This document shows positions 28,164-36,108 of a stretch of 64,000 nucleotides of DNA, piece after piece. Where the stretch lies: positions 310,001 through 374,000 of the forward strand of contig JAKVPA010000001.1 in the NCBI GenBank assembly GCA_022482495.1. The letters run 5' to 3'. The notes under the pieces are model-generated. The model did not search any database. It worked only from the letters and a program-made list of their open reading frames with translations, and had not been told where the DNA came from. Position numbers and translations under genes: made by a program. Source of the stretch: Sphaerochaeta sp. Its GTDB lineage: Bacteria; Spirochaetota; Spirochaetia; Sphaerochaetales; Sphaerochaetaceae. The first letter of the stretch is position 1; each line of letters begins with the position of its first letter.

Positions 28164-28949
28164 ATGAACATCACACTCTCCATCACCAACGGCGAGACAA
28201 TCCGCGCCGAACAATCCGGAACCGGAGAAATCTGGCTCGTCTCCCAAGAAGCCTACCAGCCTGGGGACGTCATTCGTTTCACTACCGACCAGGAAGGGTT
28301 CTATCTTCTCCGGCTGGAGGAAACGCTTGGGCCTGTTCTGGTCTATGCCCATGCGGGGGCGTTCACCCTTTCCGTCCCGTTTGACGAAAAGAAAATCTGC
28401 TACAATCCCACCGCATTCACCGGGGATATCCATTATCTGTCGGCCCGGCCAGCAGAACCGTGGGAGACAGAAGGCCTGCGTGATCTCTCGTACAATCCAC
28501 TGGACTGCCATGAGAACCGCTCGCTGTTCCCCCACGCGTCGGCCAATGTGGAAACCCGAGGGGAATCGGTGTTCGCCGCTCGCAACGCCATCGATGGCGT
28601 GGTGGCCAACCACAGCCATGGGGCGTGGCCGTACGCCAGCTGGGGCATCAACCGGGATCCCGACGCTGCGTTGACGCTGGACTTCGGACGAACGGTGGAA
28701 ATCCATCAGATCGTTCTGTACCTCCGCGCTGATTTTCCCCATGATGCCTGGTGGAAGGAAGCCAAGGTAACCTTTGATGAAACAACGACGCTCACCCTCC
28801 CGTTGGTGAAATCCGATCGGGCGCAGGAATTTCCCCTGCAGCCGACCGTGGCGAAAAAGCTCGTCCTGCATGACCTGGTCAAAGCGGACGACCCGTCCCC
28901 ATTCCCTGCCCTTACCCAGATCCGGGTGATCGGAAGGGAAACCCACTGA
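28164..28949 (+). CDS. Discoidin (F5/8 type C)-like domain protein
   Basis: A 261-residue protein with no signal peptide, so probably cytoplasmic. The N-terminal 90 residues form a small beta domain of unknown type (ITLSITNGETIRAEQSG... VLVYAHAGAFTLSVPF). The second half looks like a carbohydrate-binding F5/8C fold: ASANVETRGESVFAARNAIDG, then WPYASWGINRDPDAALTLDFG and HQIVLYLRAD, ending ALTQIRVIGRE. Such domains often bind sugars when secreted, so a cytoplasmic copy is odd. It shares a transcript with the VTT protein, whose gene begins 4 bp after the stop. Substrate or partner unknown. Confidence 0.75.
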   Translation: MNITLSITNGETIRAEQSGTGEIWLVSQEAYQPGDVIRFTTDQEGFYLLRLEETLGPVLVYAHAGAFTLSVPFDEKKICYNPTAFTGDIHYLSARPAEPWETEGLRDLSYNPLDCHENRSLFPHASANVETRGESVFAARNAIDGVVANHSHGAWPYASWGINRDPDAALTLDFGRTVEIHQIVLYLRADFPHDAWWKEAKVTFDETTTLTLPLVKSDRAQEFPLQPTVAKKLVLHDLVKADDPSPFPALTQIRVIGRETH

Positions 28950-28953
28950 GCGG

Positions 28954-29574
28954 ATGAAGTTCTGGAAACGGCTGCGGAACGCGTTCCGCAAAGATACCCT
29001 GTTCACCGATGAGGGAAACCTGGACAAGACCCAGCTTTTGGTCAGCACCATCGTCCTCTCGTTGATCACCTTCGGCCTGATCGCCCTGGGCATCCGGCTG
29101 ATGCGCACCACCAAGGTACAGCAATATCCGTTCATGCCCAAGCTGTACGAGGTGATGGGCTACCGCGGGGTTGCGCTGTTCGTCTATCTGGTGGATACGT
29201 TCATCGTTCCGCTGACGGTGGACGTCGTCTGGCCGTTCGTCGTCTCCTGGCCTGCGTGGAAAGCGATTTTGATCATGGGCATCCCATCGGCATTGGGCGG
29301 GTTTTCCGGCTACGGCATCGGCCGGTTGATCCACCTGATCCCCAACATCCGTTCCTGGACGGAGACACACATCCAAGGAAAGAACGGGAAATTGATCCAA
29401 CAGTACGGGGCGTTCGGTGTCTTCCTTGGCGGGCTCACCCCGATCCCGTTCACCACCGTCTGCTGGCTTGCCGGCATTTTTCGCATTGACGCCAAGCGGG
29501 TGTTGGCCGCCTGTTTCGTCTCCCGGCTCCTGAGGATGGCGCTCTACTACATCTTCGTCATCCTGGCCACCTGA
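28954..29574 (+). CDS. VTT/SNARE-associated (DedA-like) membrane protein
   Basis: A 206-residue inner-membrane protein with a basic N-terminus and segments at about 28-50, 70-95, 108-130, 150-172 and 185-205. The GGFSGYGIGRLI and later YGAFGVFLGGLTPIPFTTVCWLAGIF blocks resemble the VTT domain of the YqaA/DedA group, which is linked to lipid flipping or membrane homeostasis. It starts 4 bp after the discoidin-like gene and probably depends on the same transcript; a weak GAGCGG lies just before the ATG. Exact role not assigned. Confidence 0.78.
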   Translation: MKFWKRLRNAFRKDTLFTDEGNLDKTQLLVSTIVLSLITFGLIALGIRLMRTTKVQQYPFMPKLYEVMGYRGVALFVYLVDTFIVPLTVDVVWPFVVSWPAWKAILIMGIPSALGGFSGYGIGRLIHLIPNIRSWTETHIQGKNGKLIQQYGAFGVFLGGLTPIPFTTVCWLAGIFRIDAKRVLAACFVSRLLRMALYYIFVILAT

Positions 29575-29652
29575 AGAACGGAAAAAATCTCTGGGGAGAC
29601 TAGACACGTCTCTTGTTTTCCTTTATCATACCTCTTGCTGTTTCAAGCAATC

Positions 29653-29724
29653 GGGCGCGTAACTCAGTGGGAGAGTGTCACCTTGACATGGTGGAAGTCG
29701 TTGGTTCAACCCCAATCGCGCCCA
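29653..29724 (+). tRNA. tRNA-Val (anticodon GAC)
   Basis: Full cloverleaf. The acceptor stem is GGGCGCG / CGCGCCC with discriminator A, the D stem ACTC / GAGT, and the anticodon stem TCACC / GGTGG around loop TTGACAT (anticodon GAC). The T arm is GTTGG-TTCAACC-CCAAT. The 3' CCA is not encoded. It reads valine GUC/GUU codons. Confidence 0.96.
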
Positions 29725-29727
29725 ACC

Positions 29728-29770
29728 AAGGCAACTTGTTTGCATCAAAGCAAAGAGGTTGCCTTTTTTG
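29728..29770 (+). terminator. Terminator of tRNA-Val
   Basis: Perfect 8-bp stem AAGGCAAC / GTTGCCTT with a 22-nt loop, followed by TTTTG. Confidence 0.85.
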
Positions 29771-29788
29771 TATCCTCTGATACGGATA

Positions 29789-29844
29789 GGGACAAGGGTG
29801 TAACACGCCGTTCTGGCAAGCAACAGAAGCCACACCTTTGTCCC
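29789..29844. repeat. Long imperfect inverted repeat, unexplained
   Basis: GGGACAAGGGTGT (29789-29801) pairs with ACACCTTTGTCCC (29832-29844) at 12 of 13 positions, enclosing a 30-nt loop, and is followed by CTTTTG. A smaller GTATC-CTCT-GATAC hairpin lies immediately upstream. The stretch from 29771 to 29981 otherwise contains no gene that I can support. It could be a second terminator, an RNA element or the relic of a mobile element. Confidence 0.6.
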
Positions 29845-29981
29845 CTTTTGCCACAGAAAACACGATACCACGGGAACATCTCACGATTTCCCATCACAGG
29901 CCACCACACCTTATCGCTTCTTTGGATCCAATCCTCCTGATCGTTTTCTTTCCTCTTGCAGAAGGGATCCTTGTTCCTTCC

Positions 29982-30010
29982 TTGACTTTCTCACTAATTA
30001 GTGATATATT
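29982..30010 (+). promoter_or_regulatory. Promoter and operator of marR-pirin operon, leaderless
   Basis: TTGACT, 17 bp, TATATT, then 6 nt to the ATG at 30017. The spacer contains a perfect 12-bp palindrome, CACTAATTAGTG (29992-30003), ideally placed for autorepression by the MarR protein it drives. Confidence 0.78.
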
Positions 30011-30016
30011 GCGTGC

Positions 30017-30457
30017 ATGGAAACGGCGAAAGAAGCGATATGGGACAACCGACTTGCACTCTCCACCTTGGTGGCGTTCAGCCGCGCGGAACATGTGATC
30101 CACGAGCAGGAAATGAAAACCATCAAGGAGAGCGGATTGACCCTGATGCAGTTCGCCGTATTGGAGGCACTGTTCAACAAAGGACCATTGAAGATCTGCC
30201 AGGTCATCGACAAGCTGCTCACCACTTCGGGAAACATCACCGTGGTGGTGAAGAACCTGGAGCGGGATGGACTGATCCGCAAGGAGCAGGATCCAAACGA
30301 CAAACGGGCGTGCAGGATTGCCCTGACCGATGCGGGACGAGTTCGGATGGAACGGGTACTCCCCGCCCATTACGAGCACATCGGACAAATCTTCAGCGTA
30401 CTCTCCGACGAAGAGTTGGTGACGTTGAGGAACATCCTGAAGAAATTCAAGGAGTAA
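30017..30457 (+). CDS. MarR-family transcriptional regulator
   Basis: A 146-residue winged-helix dimer-type regulator. The DNA-binding core is visible at about 50-110: LTLMQFAVLEALFNKGPLKICQVIDKLL, then TSGNITVVVKNLERDGLIRKEQDPNDKRACRIALTDAG with the wing Asp-Lys-Arg. No Shine-Dalgarno; leaderless start. The palindrome between its own -35 and -10 predicts autorepression, released by an unknown ligand, perhaps oxidative or phenolic, given the partners. It is followed at 4 bp by pirin, then by an alkyltransferase and MsrAB: a repair and stress group. Confidence 0.92.
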   Translation: METAKEAIWDNRLALSTLVAFSRAEHVIHEQEMKTIKESGLTLMQFAVLEALFNKGPLKICQVIDKLLTTSGNITVVVKNLERDGLIRKEQDPNDKRACRIALTDAGRVRMERVLPAHYEHIGQIFSVLSDEELVTLRNILKKFKE

Positions 30458-30461
30458 GCAT

Positions 30462-31310
30462 ATGGAACGAAAAATCATCAATCAGGTACGGGGGTTCAGA
30501 ACGGAAGACGGAGCGGGCGTCAGCCTGGTCCGTGTATTGGGTGGCTCGACGGTCAAGTCGTATGACCCGATCTTGATGCTGGACTCATTCGACAGCACCA
30601 ATCCGGATGACTATACGGCAGGTTTCCCCATGCATCCCCACCGTGGCATCGAGACGATCAGCTACGTGTATCGCGGCAAGATGGTCCACATCGACAGCCT
30701 GGGAAACAAGGACGCCATCAGTGACGGCGAGGTGCAGTGGATGACTGCGGGATCGGGCATTCTCCACGAAGAGCAGGTACCTGCCGCCGATCGGCTTCTC
30801 GGTGTACAGCTCTGGCTGAACCTTCCCAAGAAGGACAAGATGGTCCCTCCTGCCTACCACAGCATCAAAAAGGACGCCATCAAGGAGTTCCAGATCCCCG
30901 GCGGTTTCCTCCGGCTTCTTGCCGGCTCCTACCAAGGGGAACAAGGACATCAAGGAAAGTATCTCCCGCTGGACTACTATGACATCCACCTTCAGGCGAA
31001 CGCGTCCCTCACGCTGAAGACGGACCACGACCGCTCGGTGATGGTCTTCTCCCTTCTGGGGAACCCCATCGTTGCGGGAGAAAAGGTTCGTGAGAAGACG
31101 GCGGTCAAGCTCTCTGACGGCGATGAACTGACCATCCAGAGCGGTGATGAGCCGGTACAGGTGCTGTTTATGAGTTCCGTACGGCTGAATGAGCCGGTCG
31201 TCTGGGGCGGCCCGATCGTGATGAACACCCGGGAGGAACTCAACGAGGCGTTCGATGACCTGAACCGCGGGACGTTCCTCCGCGACAAGATGGTGTACGA
31301 CCAGGAATGA
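30462..31310 (+). CDS. Pirin-family protein
   Basis: A cupin-fold bicupin of 282 residues. N-terminal metal-site residues are in FPMHPHRGIETISYVYRG (near 52-69) and in ILHEEQ (near 102). The pirin C-terminal domain occupies about 170-275. Some bacterial pirins are quercetin dioxygenases; others act as redox-sensing regulators, and the choice cannot be made here. A GGAG site precedes the ATG 4 bp after marR, so it is in the MarR operon. Its stop overlaps the start of the alkyltransferase gene (ATGA). Confidence 0.92.
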   Translation: MERKIINQVRGFRTEDGAGVSLVRVLGGSTVKSYDPILMLDSFDSTNPDDYTAGFPMHPHRGIETISYVYRGKMVHIDSLGNKDAISDGEVQWMTAGSGILHEEQVPAADRLLGVQLWLNLPKKDKMVPPAYHSIKKDAIKEFQIPGGFLRLLAGSYQGEQGHQGKYLPLDYYDIHLQANASLTLKTDHDRSVMVFSLLGNPIVAGEKVREKTAVKLSDGDELTIQSGDEPVQVLFMSSVRLNEPVVWGGPIVMNTREELNEAFDDLNRGTFLRDKMVYDQE

Positions 31311-31610
31311 CCTTCTCCCAGGTGTACGCCGTCGTACGTGGCATTCCGCGGGGCATGGTCGCCAGCTATGGGGATGTGGCCCTTCTTGGCCGGCACGCCC
31401 CACGGTGCCCACGCCGTCGGTTTCGCCATGCGTTGTTGCCATGACAAGACCGTCCCCTGCCACCGTGTGGTGAAAGGGGACGGTTCCCTTTCGGAGAGTT
31501 TCGACCTGTTTGGCGGCGCAGAAGCCCAGCGGGCATTGCTCAGATCGGAAGGGGTTTCCTTCCTACCCGATGGCAGGGTGGACATGGCTCGGTGCCGCTA
31601 TCGGGGATGA
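31307..31610 (+). pseudogene. Single-domain MGMT-like alkyltransferase, frameshifted
   Basis: Corrected length is 100 residues: only the DNA-binding/active-site domain of O6-alkylguanine transferases, as in YbaZ/ATL-sized proteins. The frame opens MTFSQVYAVVRGIPRGMVASYGDVALL and then needs one base removed at about 31382-31387 to resume LAGTPHGAHAVGFAMR. The active-site PCHRV motif is intact with its Cys. ATLs have Trp there, so this would be a true transferase. ATG 31307 overlaps the pirin stop. The lesion is a single base in a CTTCTT stretch and may be a sequence error. Confidence 0.8.
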
Positions 31611-31657
31611 TTGCCCCTTTTCCTTCAAAGACGTATCTTCAGGATGGGAGGAGCACC

Positions 31658-32614
31658 ATGGAAACCAAACGAACCATCTATCTGGCCGGCGGGTGTTTCT
31701 GGGGCATGGAGAAACTGATGCGGTCCCTGTATGGGGTGATCGATGTGACCAGCGGATACGCCAACGGAACCGGGGAAGCGGACGCTTCCTACCCCATCGT
31801 CTGCACCGGGACGACGGGATTCCGGGAAACGGTCCGCGTTACGTATGATCCCGCAAAAACCAACATCGACAACCTGCTTTCCGCCTTCTTCACCGTCATC
31901 GACCCCACGGCGGTCAACCGCCAAGGCAACGACCAGGGGACGCAGTACCAAAGTGGAATCTACTGGGCGGATGACGCAACCAAAGAAGAAGTGCTGAACA
32001 TCTCCGAAAAATATCGGAAACAGATCCCCGGCTTCGCCGTGGAGATCAAACCGCTGTCCAACTTCTTTTCCGCCGAGGAATATCACCAGCACTATCTGGA
32101 CAAGCATCCAGACGGCTACTGTCATATTCCCCGCAATCTGATCGCACGGCTTTCCGAAGAAAGCAGGAACCAAGCTACCAGCGCCCGAGATCCTGAATCC
32201 CTGAAGGAAACTCTTTCTCCGATGGCCTACCACGTCACCCAGGAGGAAGGCACGGAACCACCGTTCTCCAGTCCCCTGTGGGACGCGACGGAGCCGGGAT
32301 TGTACGTGGATGTCACCACCGGAGTGCCGCTGTTCACCTCCCGTGACAAATACCACTCCTCCTGTGGTTGGCCGAGTTTCACCAAGCCGGTCCAACAGGA
32401 CGCAGTGGTTGAGAAGGAGGACGACCGTTTTGGAATGATCCGCACCGAAGTGCGCAGCGCCAGGGGAAACGCCCATCTGGGGCATGTGTTCCAGGATGAT
32501 CCCGAATCCCCCACCGGCGTACGCTACTGTATCAACGGCGCGGCGCTCCGCTTCATTCCGGTGGACAAGCTGGAAGAAAAAGGATACGGACGTTACCGCT
32601 CGCTGTTCTCCTGA
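31658..32614 (+). CDS. msrAB: Bifunctional methionine sulfoxide reductase MsrA-MsrB
   Basis: Repairs both S and R epimers of oxidised methionine. The 318-residue fusion starts with MsrA: YLAGGCFWGMEK (active-site Cys in GGCFWG near residue 11), SGYANG, and EYHQHYLDKHP. After a linker at about 160-185, MsrB follows: KYHSSCGWPSF near 245 and the catalytic RYCINGAALRF near 300. No Cys-X2-Cys zinc pairs are obvious in the MsrB half. GGGAGGAG precedes ATG 31658. No signal peptide, so probably cytoplasmic. Its 3' end overlaps convergent modC by 22 bp. Confidence 0.95.
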   Translation: METKRTIYLAGGCFWGMEKLMRSLYGVIDVTSGYANGTGEADASYPIVCTGTTGFRETVRVTYDPAKTNIDNLLSAFFTVIDPTAVNRQGNDQGTQYQSGIYWADDATKEEVLNISEKYRKQIPGFAVEIKPLSNFFSAEEYHQHYLDKHPDGYCHIPRNLIARLSEESRNQATSARDPESLKETLSPMAYHVTQEEGTEPPFSSPLWDATEPGLYVDVTTGVPLFTSRDKYHSSCGWPSFTKPVQQDAVVEKEDDRFGMIRTEVRSARGNAHLGHVFQDDPESPTGVRYCINGAALRFIPVDKLEEKGYGRYRSLFS

Positions 32615-33255
32615 TGGACCCTGCCTTCGACGATGGACAACGTCCGGGTGCAGTAGCGGCGCACCTCTTCCGGATCGTGGGAGACGAACAACACGGGACC
32701 GGCGAAGTGTCGTAGCAGTCCGTTGAGGTGCTGGTCGATCTCCTGTTTTGATTCATGGTCCAACGCGGAAAACGGTTCATCCAGCATGAGAAGATCCGGC
32801 TGGCTGGCCAGCATGCGAGCCAGCGCCACCCGCTGTTGCTGGCCACCGGACAGCTCTCGAGGCAGACGACCACGGTAGGCATCAATCCCCATCAGGGACA
32901 ACTTGTCCACCGCCTGTTGTTTCCGTGCGTGTTTGTCACGATCCTTGATGCCACACATCACATTCTCCAGCACTGTCATGGCGGGAAACAATGCGTAGGA
33001 CTGAAAAAGAAGCCCGACGTTCCGCTCCCGTACCGGGAGGTTCACTCCCGCCTGGGAATCGAACAGCACGTGCTCCCCGATCCTGATGCTCCCCTCTTCC
33101 GGTGTGATGATGCCGGCGATGGTTCGGAGCGTCAGGCTTTTGCCGTTTCCGCTCCGACCAAGCAACCCAAGCACTTCTCCTTCACCGACATGGAACGACA
33201 CATCCAGATGAAACGTCCCTACCGTCTCGGCAAAGCGGACCTCCAGATCGTTCAT
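32593..33255 (-). CDS. modC: Molybdate ABC transporter ATPase, short form
   Basis: Energises molybdate import with ModB and ModA. The 220-residue protein contains a single ABC domain: Walker A LGRSGNGKSLT near 33, Q-loop LLFQSYALFP, signature LSGGQQQR near 130 and Walker B LLMLDEPFSALD. It stops right after the H-loop region (LFVSHDPEEVRRY) and lacks the C-terminal TOBE/MOP domain of classical ModC (about 350 residues). Such short forms occur in clostridia and spirochaetes. ATG 33255 overlaps the modB stop (ATGA). Assignment rests on the modAB neighbours. Confidence 0.88.
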   Translation of the reverse strand: MNDLEVRFAETVGTFHLDVSFHVGEGEVLGLLGRSGNGKSLTLRTIAGIITPEEGSIRIGEHVLFDSQAGVNLPVRERNVGLLFQSYALFPAMTVLENVMCGIKDRDKHARKQQAVDKLSLMGIDAYRGRLPRELSGGQQQRVALARMLASQPDLLMLDEPFSALDHESKQEIDQHLNGLLRHFAGPVLFVSHDPEEVRRYCTRTLSIVEGRVHQENSER

Positions 33256-33899
33256 GCGTCCCCCTTGGAAAGACGGGACATCAGGGCAAGCGAGGCGGCG
33301 CTGACCAACGTGATGACCCCCACCCAGATCCACGCGGTACGCATATCCCCACCGACGGTGGAGAAATAGATGGCCATCGGGATGGTCTGCGTACGGCCCG
33401 GGATGTTGCCCGCCACCATCATCGTGGCGCCGAATTCCCCCAACGAGCGGGCGAACGCCAGGGCGGCTCCCGCCGCAATGCCTGGCCACGCTTCCGGCAC
33501 AAGGATTTTCCACAGGATTCTTCGTTCACTGAAGCCCAGCGTCCGAGCCGCCCAGATGTGGTCGGGATCGACCTGCTTCATCGCGCCTTTCGCGGCCCGG
33601 TACATCAACGGGAAGGCAACCACCGTAGCGGAGAGCACCGTCGCCTGCCAGGAGAAAATCACCGTAGTGCCGGTCAGTTTCCCAATGGGACCGTTCCTGC
33701 CGAACAGCACCAAAAGGAAGAAACCGGTGACCGTAGGAGGCAGGACCATGGGAAGCGTCAGGATGGTGTCCAGAAGCCAGGCACGCTTTCCGGTAAGCCC
33801 CATCGCTTTGTGGGCGCAGAGCAACCCGGCGACGAACTCAATGGCCGTCGCCAGGAGCGAAGCACGCAGTGACACCCACAGCGGAGAGACGTCGAACAT
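33252..33899 (-). CDS. modB: Molybdate ABC transporter permease
   Basis: Inner-membrane channel subunit. It has 215 residues and about five membrane segments. The PLVMPPTVTGFFLL-like stretch (LPMVLPPTVTGFFLLVLFGRNG) near 50 is characteristic of ModB/CysT. The ATPase-contact loop AARTLGFSERRILWKILVPEAWPGIAAGAALAFARSLGEFGATMMVAGN lies near 130-180. Its start codon overlaps the modA stop by one base (TGATG), so expression is coupled. Length is normal. Confidence 0.93.
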   Translation of the reverse strand: MFDVSPLWVSLRASLLATAIEFVAGLLCAHKAMGLTGKRAWLLDTILTLPMVLPPTVTGFFLLVLFGRNGPIGKLTGTTVIFSWQATVLSATVVAFPLMYRAAKGAMKQVDPDHIWAARTLGFSERRILWKILVPEAWPGIAAGAALAFARSLGEFGATMMVAGNIPGRTQTIPMAIYFSTVGGDMRTAWIWVGVITLVSAASLALMSRLSKGDA

Positions 33900-34672
33900 C
33901 AGATCACCGTAAAGCCGTACTTGGCGAATACTTCTTTGGACGACTCACTGAACAGGAACGAGAGGAAATCCTTCGCCACGTCAGGATGTTTGGAATCCTT
34001 CAGCACACCGACCGGGTAGATCACCTTCTTGTGGCTCCCCTCAGGCGCAACCGCCGTAATGGTCACGTTGGGGGAAATCTTGGCGTCCGTCTCATACACC
34101 AGACCGGCCTGTACGTTGCCCGTCTCCACCCAGGAAAGCACTTCCCGTACATCCTTGGCGTAGACCAGCTTGTCCTTCACCGCATCCAAAAGACCCAACG
34201 ACCGGAACGCCTCATCGGCATACTGGCCGGCGGGAACCGATTTGGGATCCCCGACGGCGATCCGCTTCACACCGGCATTCGCGAGATCCTGGAGCGATGC
34301 GATCGGCGTTGTCCCTTTGGGGACGATCAACACCAGCTTGTTCTCCAGCAGGTCCTGGATGGTGGCGTCGTCCATCAACCCTTTGTCCTTCAACGCCTGC
34401 ATCTGCTTGGCGCCGGCGGAAAAGAAGATATCCGCGGGAGCTCCCTGCTCGATCTGCTGCTGAAGCGCCCCGGATGAACCGTAGTTGGCCTTCACCGTCA
34501 CCAGCGGATGCGCTGCCGTATACGCGCTTTTCAGCTCGTTCATGCAGTCCGTCAGGCTCGCTGCGGCGGAGATCAGAATCTCCACCGGCTCCCCCGCCGA
34601 CTCCGTCTGCCCCTGGGCGGCAAGCGCCATACACAGGAAAATCGCCACCCCCACCATCACCATTTTTTTCAT
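33899..34672 (-). CDS. modA: Molybdate-binding periplasmic protein
   Basis: Captures molybdate or tungstate in the periplasm. 257 residues. The signal peptide (MKKMVMVGVAIFLCMALAAQG) is followed by EILISAAASLTDCMNEL, with the oxyanion-contacting Ser-Leu-Thr, then ANYGSSGALQQQIEQGAPADIFFSA near 62. The later blocks AVGDPKSVPAGQYADEAF and GLVYETDA are typical of ModA. AGGAG lies 7-8 nt before ATG 34672 inside a small hairpin. First gene of modABC; the IS110 element begins about 70 bp upstream. Confidence 0.95.
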   Translation of the reverse strand: MKKMVMVGVAIFLCMALAAQGQTESAGEPVEILISAAASLTDCMNELKSAYTAAHPLVTVKANYGSSGALQQQIEQGAPADIFFSAGAKQMQALKDKGLMDDATIQDLLENKLVLIVPKGTTPIASLQDLANAGVKRIAVGDPKSVPAGQYADEAFRSLGLLDAVKDKLVYAKDVREVLSWVETGNVQAGLVYETDAKISPNVTITAVAPEGSHKKVIYPVGVLKDSKHPDVAKDFLSFLFSESSKEVFAKYGFTVI

Positions 34673-34696
34673 GTTTGACTCCTATAAAAAGTCAAC
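34673..34696 (-). promoter_or_regulatory. Hairpin enclosing the modA ribosome site
   Basis: GTTTGACT (34673-34680) and AGTCAAC (34690-34696) are inverted copies. On the mRNA side the AGGAG of modA overlaps the loop and stem edge, so the hairpin could limit translation. Just upstream, AAAGTTAG and CTAACCTTT form a second imperfect inverted repeat that may be an operator. Confidence 0.35.
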
Positions 34697-34750
34697 AGTA
34701 AAGTTAGGAAACTGCTAACCTTTGTTTGTTTTACTATAGGAGCTGTCAAG

Positions 34751-35884
34751 TCAAGCCCCTATGACCTCCTCGACGGTGAACAGACACTTGTCCCTCACCA
34801 TCAAGGCTGGATTGAACGGTTCCCTGTTGTGGAGCATGGCAAAGATGATTCTCGCCAATTTCCTGGTCGTTGCAATGATTGACTTGCCGGAACCCTTGCC
34901 CGTCTTCATTGCCCGGTAATCGGTCATCAGCCTCCATTCACCGGTTATCTTGGAGAGCCGTATCATGCCCATTGTGGCCTGCACGAGTGCTGTTCTCAGC
35001 TCCTGCGGGCCGTGCTTGGTTATCCTGCCCATGTGCACCGTCTCGTTGGAGTTGTGCACCGAGGGCACGATGCCCACGTACGAGGCGAACCGCTTGAAAT
35101 CCCCGCAGAACCTCTTGTCCAGGTCCTTGGTGTAGGCGGCGATTGCGCTGGCCGTCAGGAACCCGACACCCGGGATGGTCATCAGCAGCTGCACATCCTC
35201 GTCGTCCCTGGTCATCTCCCGAAGGCGCTTCTCCAGGACCTTGATTTGCTCCTGCACACCTTCTATAATGCCAAGTATCACCTCGAGTGATGCGGCGGCC
35301 TCTGTAAAACCTTGATCCGCGAGATCTTTAACCAGGGCCTGCCGCTTTTTATTGCTCTGCAGCTGGGCTGCCTTGGTCGTGATCCCGTAGCCGAGCAGCA
35401 TCCCGTGGATCTGGTTCTTCATCTTCACCGTGCTGCTCACCAAAAGGCTCCTGCACTTGATCATCCTCCTGAGCTCCTCGCTGCTCTGGTCCGCCAGGTG
35501 GCTTTCCGGCAGCATGTCCTTGCCCAGGTAGTAGGCCAGCGTTGCAGCATCCCCTCTGTCGTTCTTCTTGGTGCTCTGGCTGATCACCTTGAACTTGTTG
35601 GTGTTCACCACAACCACGGAGAACCCCTCGCCTTCCATCCGGTTCTTGAAGTACCGTGCATTGCCGGTGGTCTCCACCGCCATGGCGACCGAGCATCCCC
35701 GCTCGTCCTCCCACTCATGCATCCTCTGCACAAATGCCTGGTAGCCCTCCGTCGTGGTCCGGTACATCCCTTCCTGCAACAGCTCCCCGTCCTCTCCCAT
35801 CACACAGATGGTGAGCTGGCTCTTGTGCAGGTCGACCCCTACGCTCAACTGTTCAATCTTCTCTTCTCGCTGCTTGTTGCCCAT
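34751..35884 (-). CDS. IS110-family DEDD transposase/recombinase
   Basis: RNA-guided-type recombinase of IS110. The 377-residue protein has an N-terminal RuvC-like DEDD domain: VGVDLHKSQLT near 17, AVETTGNARYF near 70 and KKNDRGDAATLAYYL near 105. A central coiled-coil stretch follows (about 185-220), then a C-terminal transposase_20 domain with IPGVGFLTASAIAAYTKDL near 232 and ASYVGIVPSVHNSNE. Length is close to the family norm. AAGGAGG lies 8 nt before ATG 35884. The gene looks intact, so the element may be active. Confidence 0.93.
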   Translation of the reverse strand: MGNKQREEKIEQLSVGVDLHKSQLTICVMGEDGELLQEGMYRTTTEGYQAFVQRMHEWEDERGCSVAMAVETTGNARYFKNRMEGEGFSVVVVNTNKFKVISQSTKKNDRGDAATLAYYLGKDMLPESHLADQSSEELRRMIKCRSLLVSSTVKMKNQIHGMLLGYGITTKAAQLQSNKKRQALVKDLADQGFTEAAASLEVILGIIEGVQEQIKVLEKRLREMTRDDEDVQLLMTIPGVGFLTASAIAAYTKDLDKRFCGDFKRFASYVGIVPSVHNSNETVHMGRITKHGPQELRTALVQATMGMIRLSKITGEWRLMTDYRAMKTGKGSGKSIIATTRKLARIIFAMLHNREPFNPALMVRDKCLFTVEEVIGA

Positions 35885-36108
35885 CTCAAGGCCTCCTTGT
35901 GCTTTGGTCGGCAAGACAGCTTCCGTTCGGTGATTCCGTCCAATCTCCTATCCGGCCTATCCGCCATCGCTGACGGTGACCATTGAATGATTCGGTACAA
36001 ACTCTTCATTCTCCTAATCGGCCTCTTACGACCATCAAACATGTCGAACTTGCACCTACTCTGTCTTCCAACCTTGTATCTATAATGATACACCCTTCAG
36101 ACAGAGCC
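35885..36108 (-). ncRNA. IS110 noncoding end, candidate bridge-RNA region
   Basis: About 220 bp upstream of the transposase with no supported gene. On the minus strand, CTCTGTCT pairs perfectly with AGACAGAG (36099-36106 with 36059-36066) and encloses a GTATC/GATAC hairpin (36087-36091 with 36076-36080). CCGTC and GACGG farther in can form another stem, and CGGATAGG occurs twice close together. In the IS110 group the bridge RNA is encoded in this position; the RNA itself is an inference here, with limits not defined. Confidence 0.45.
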
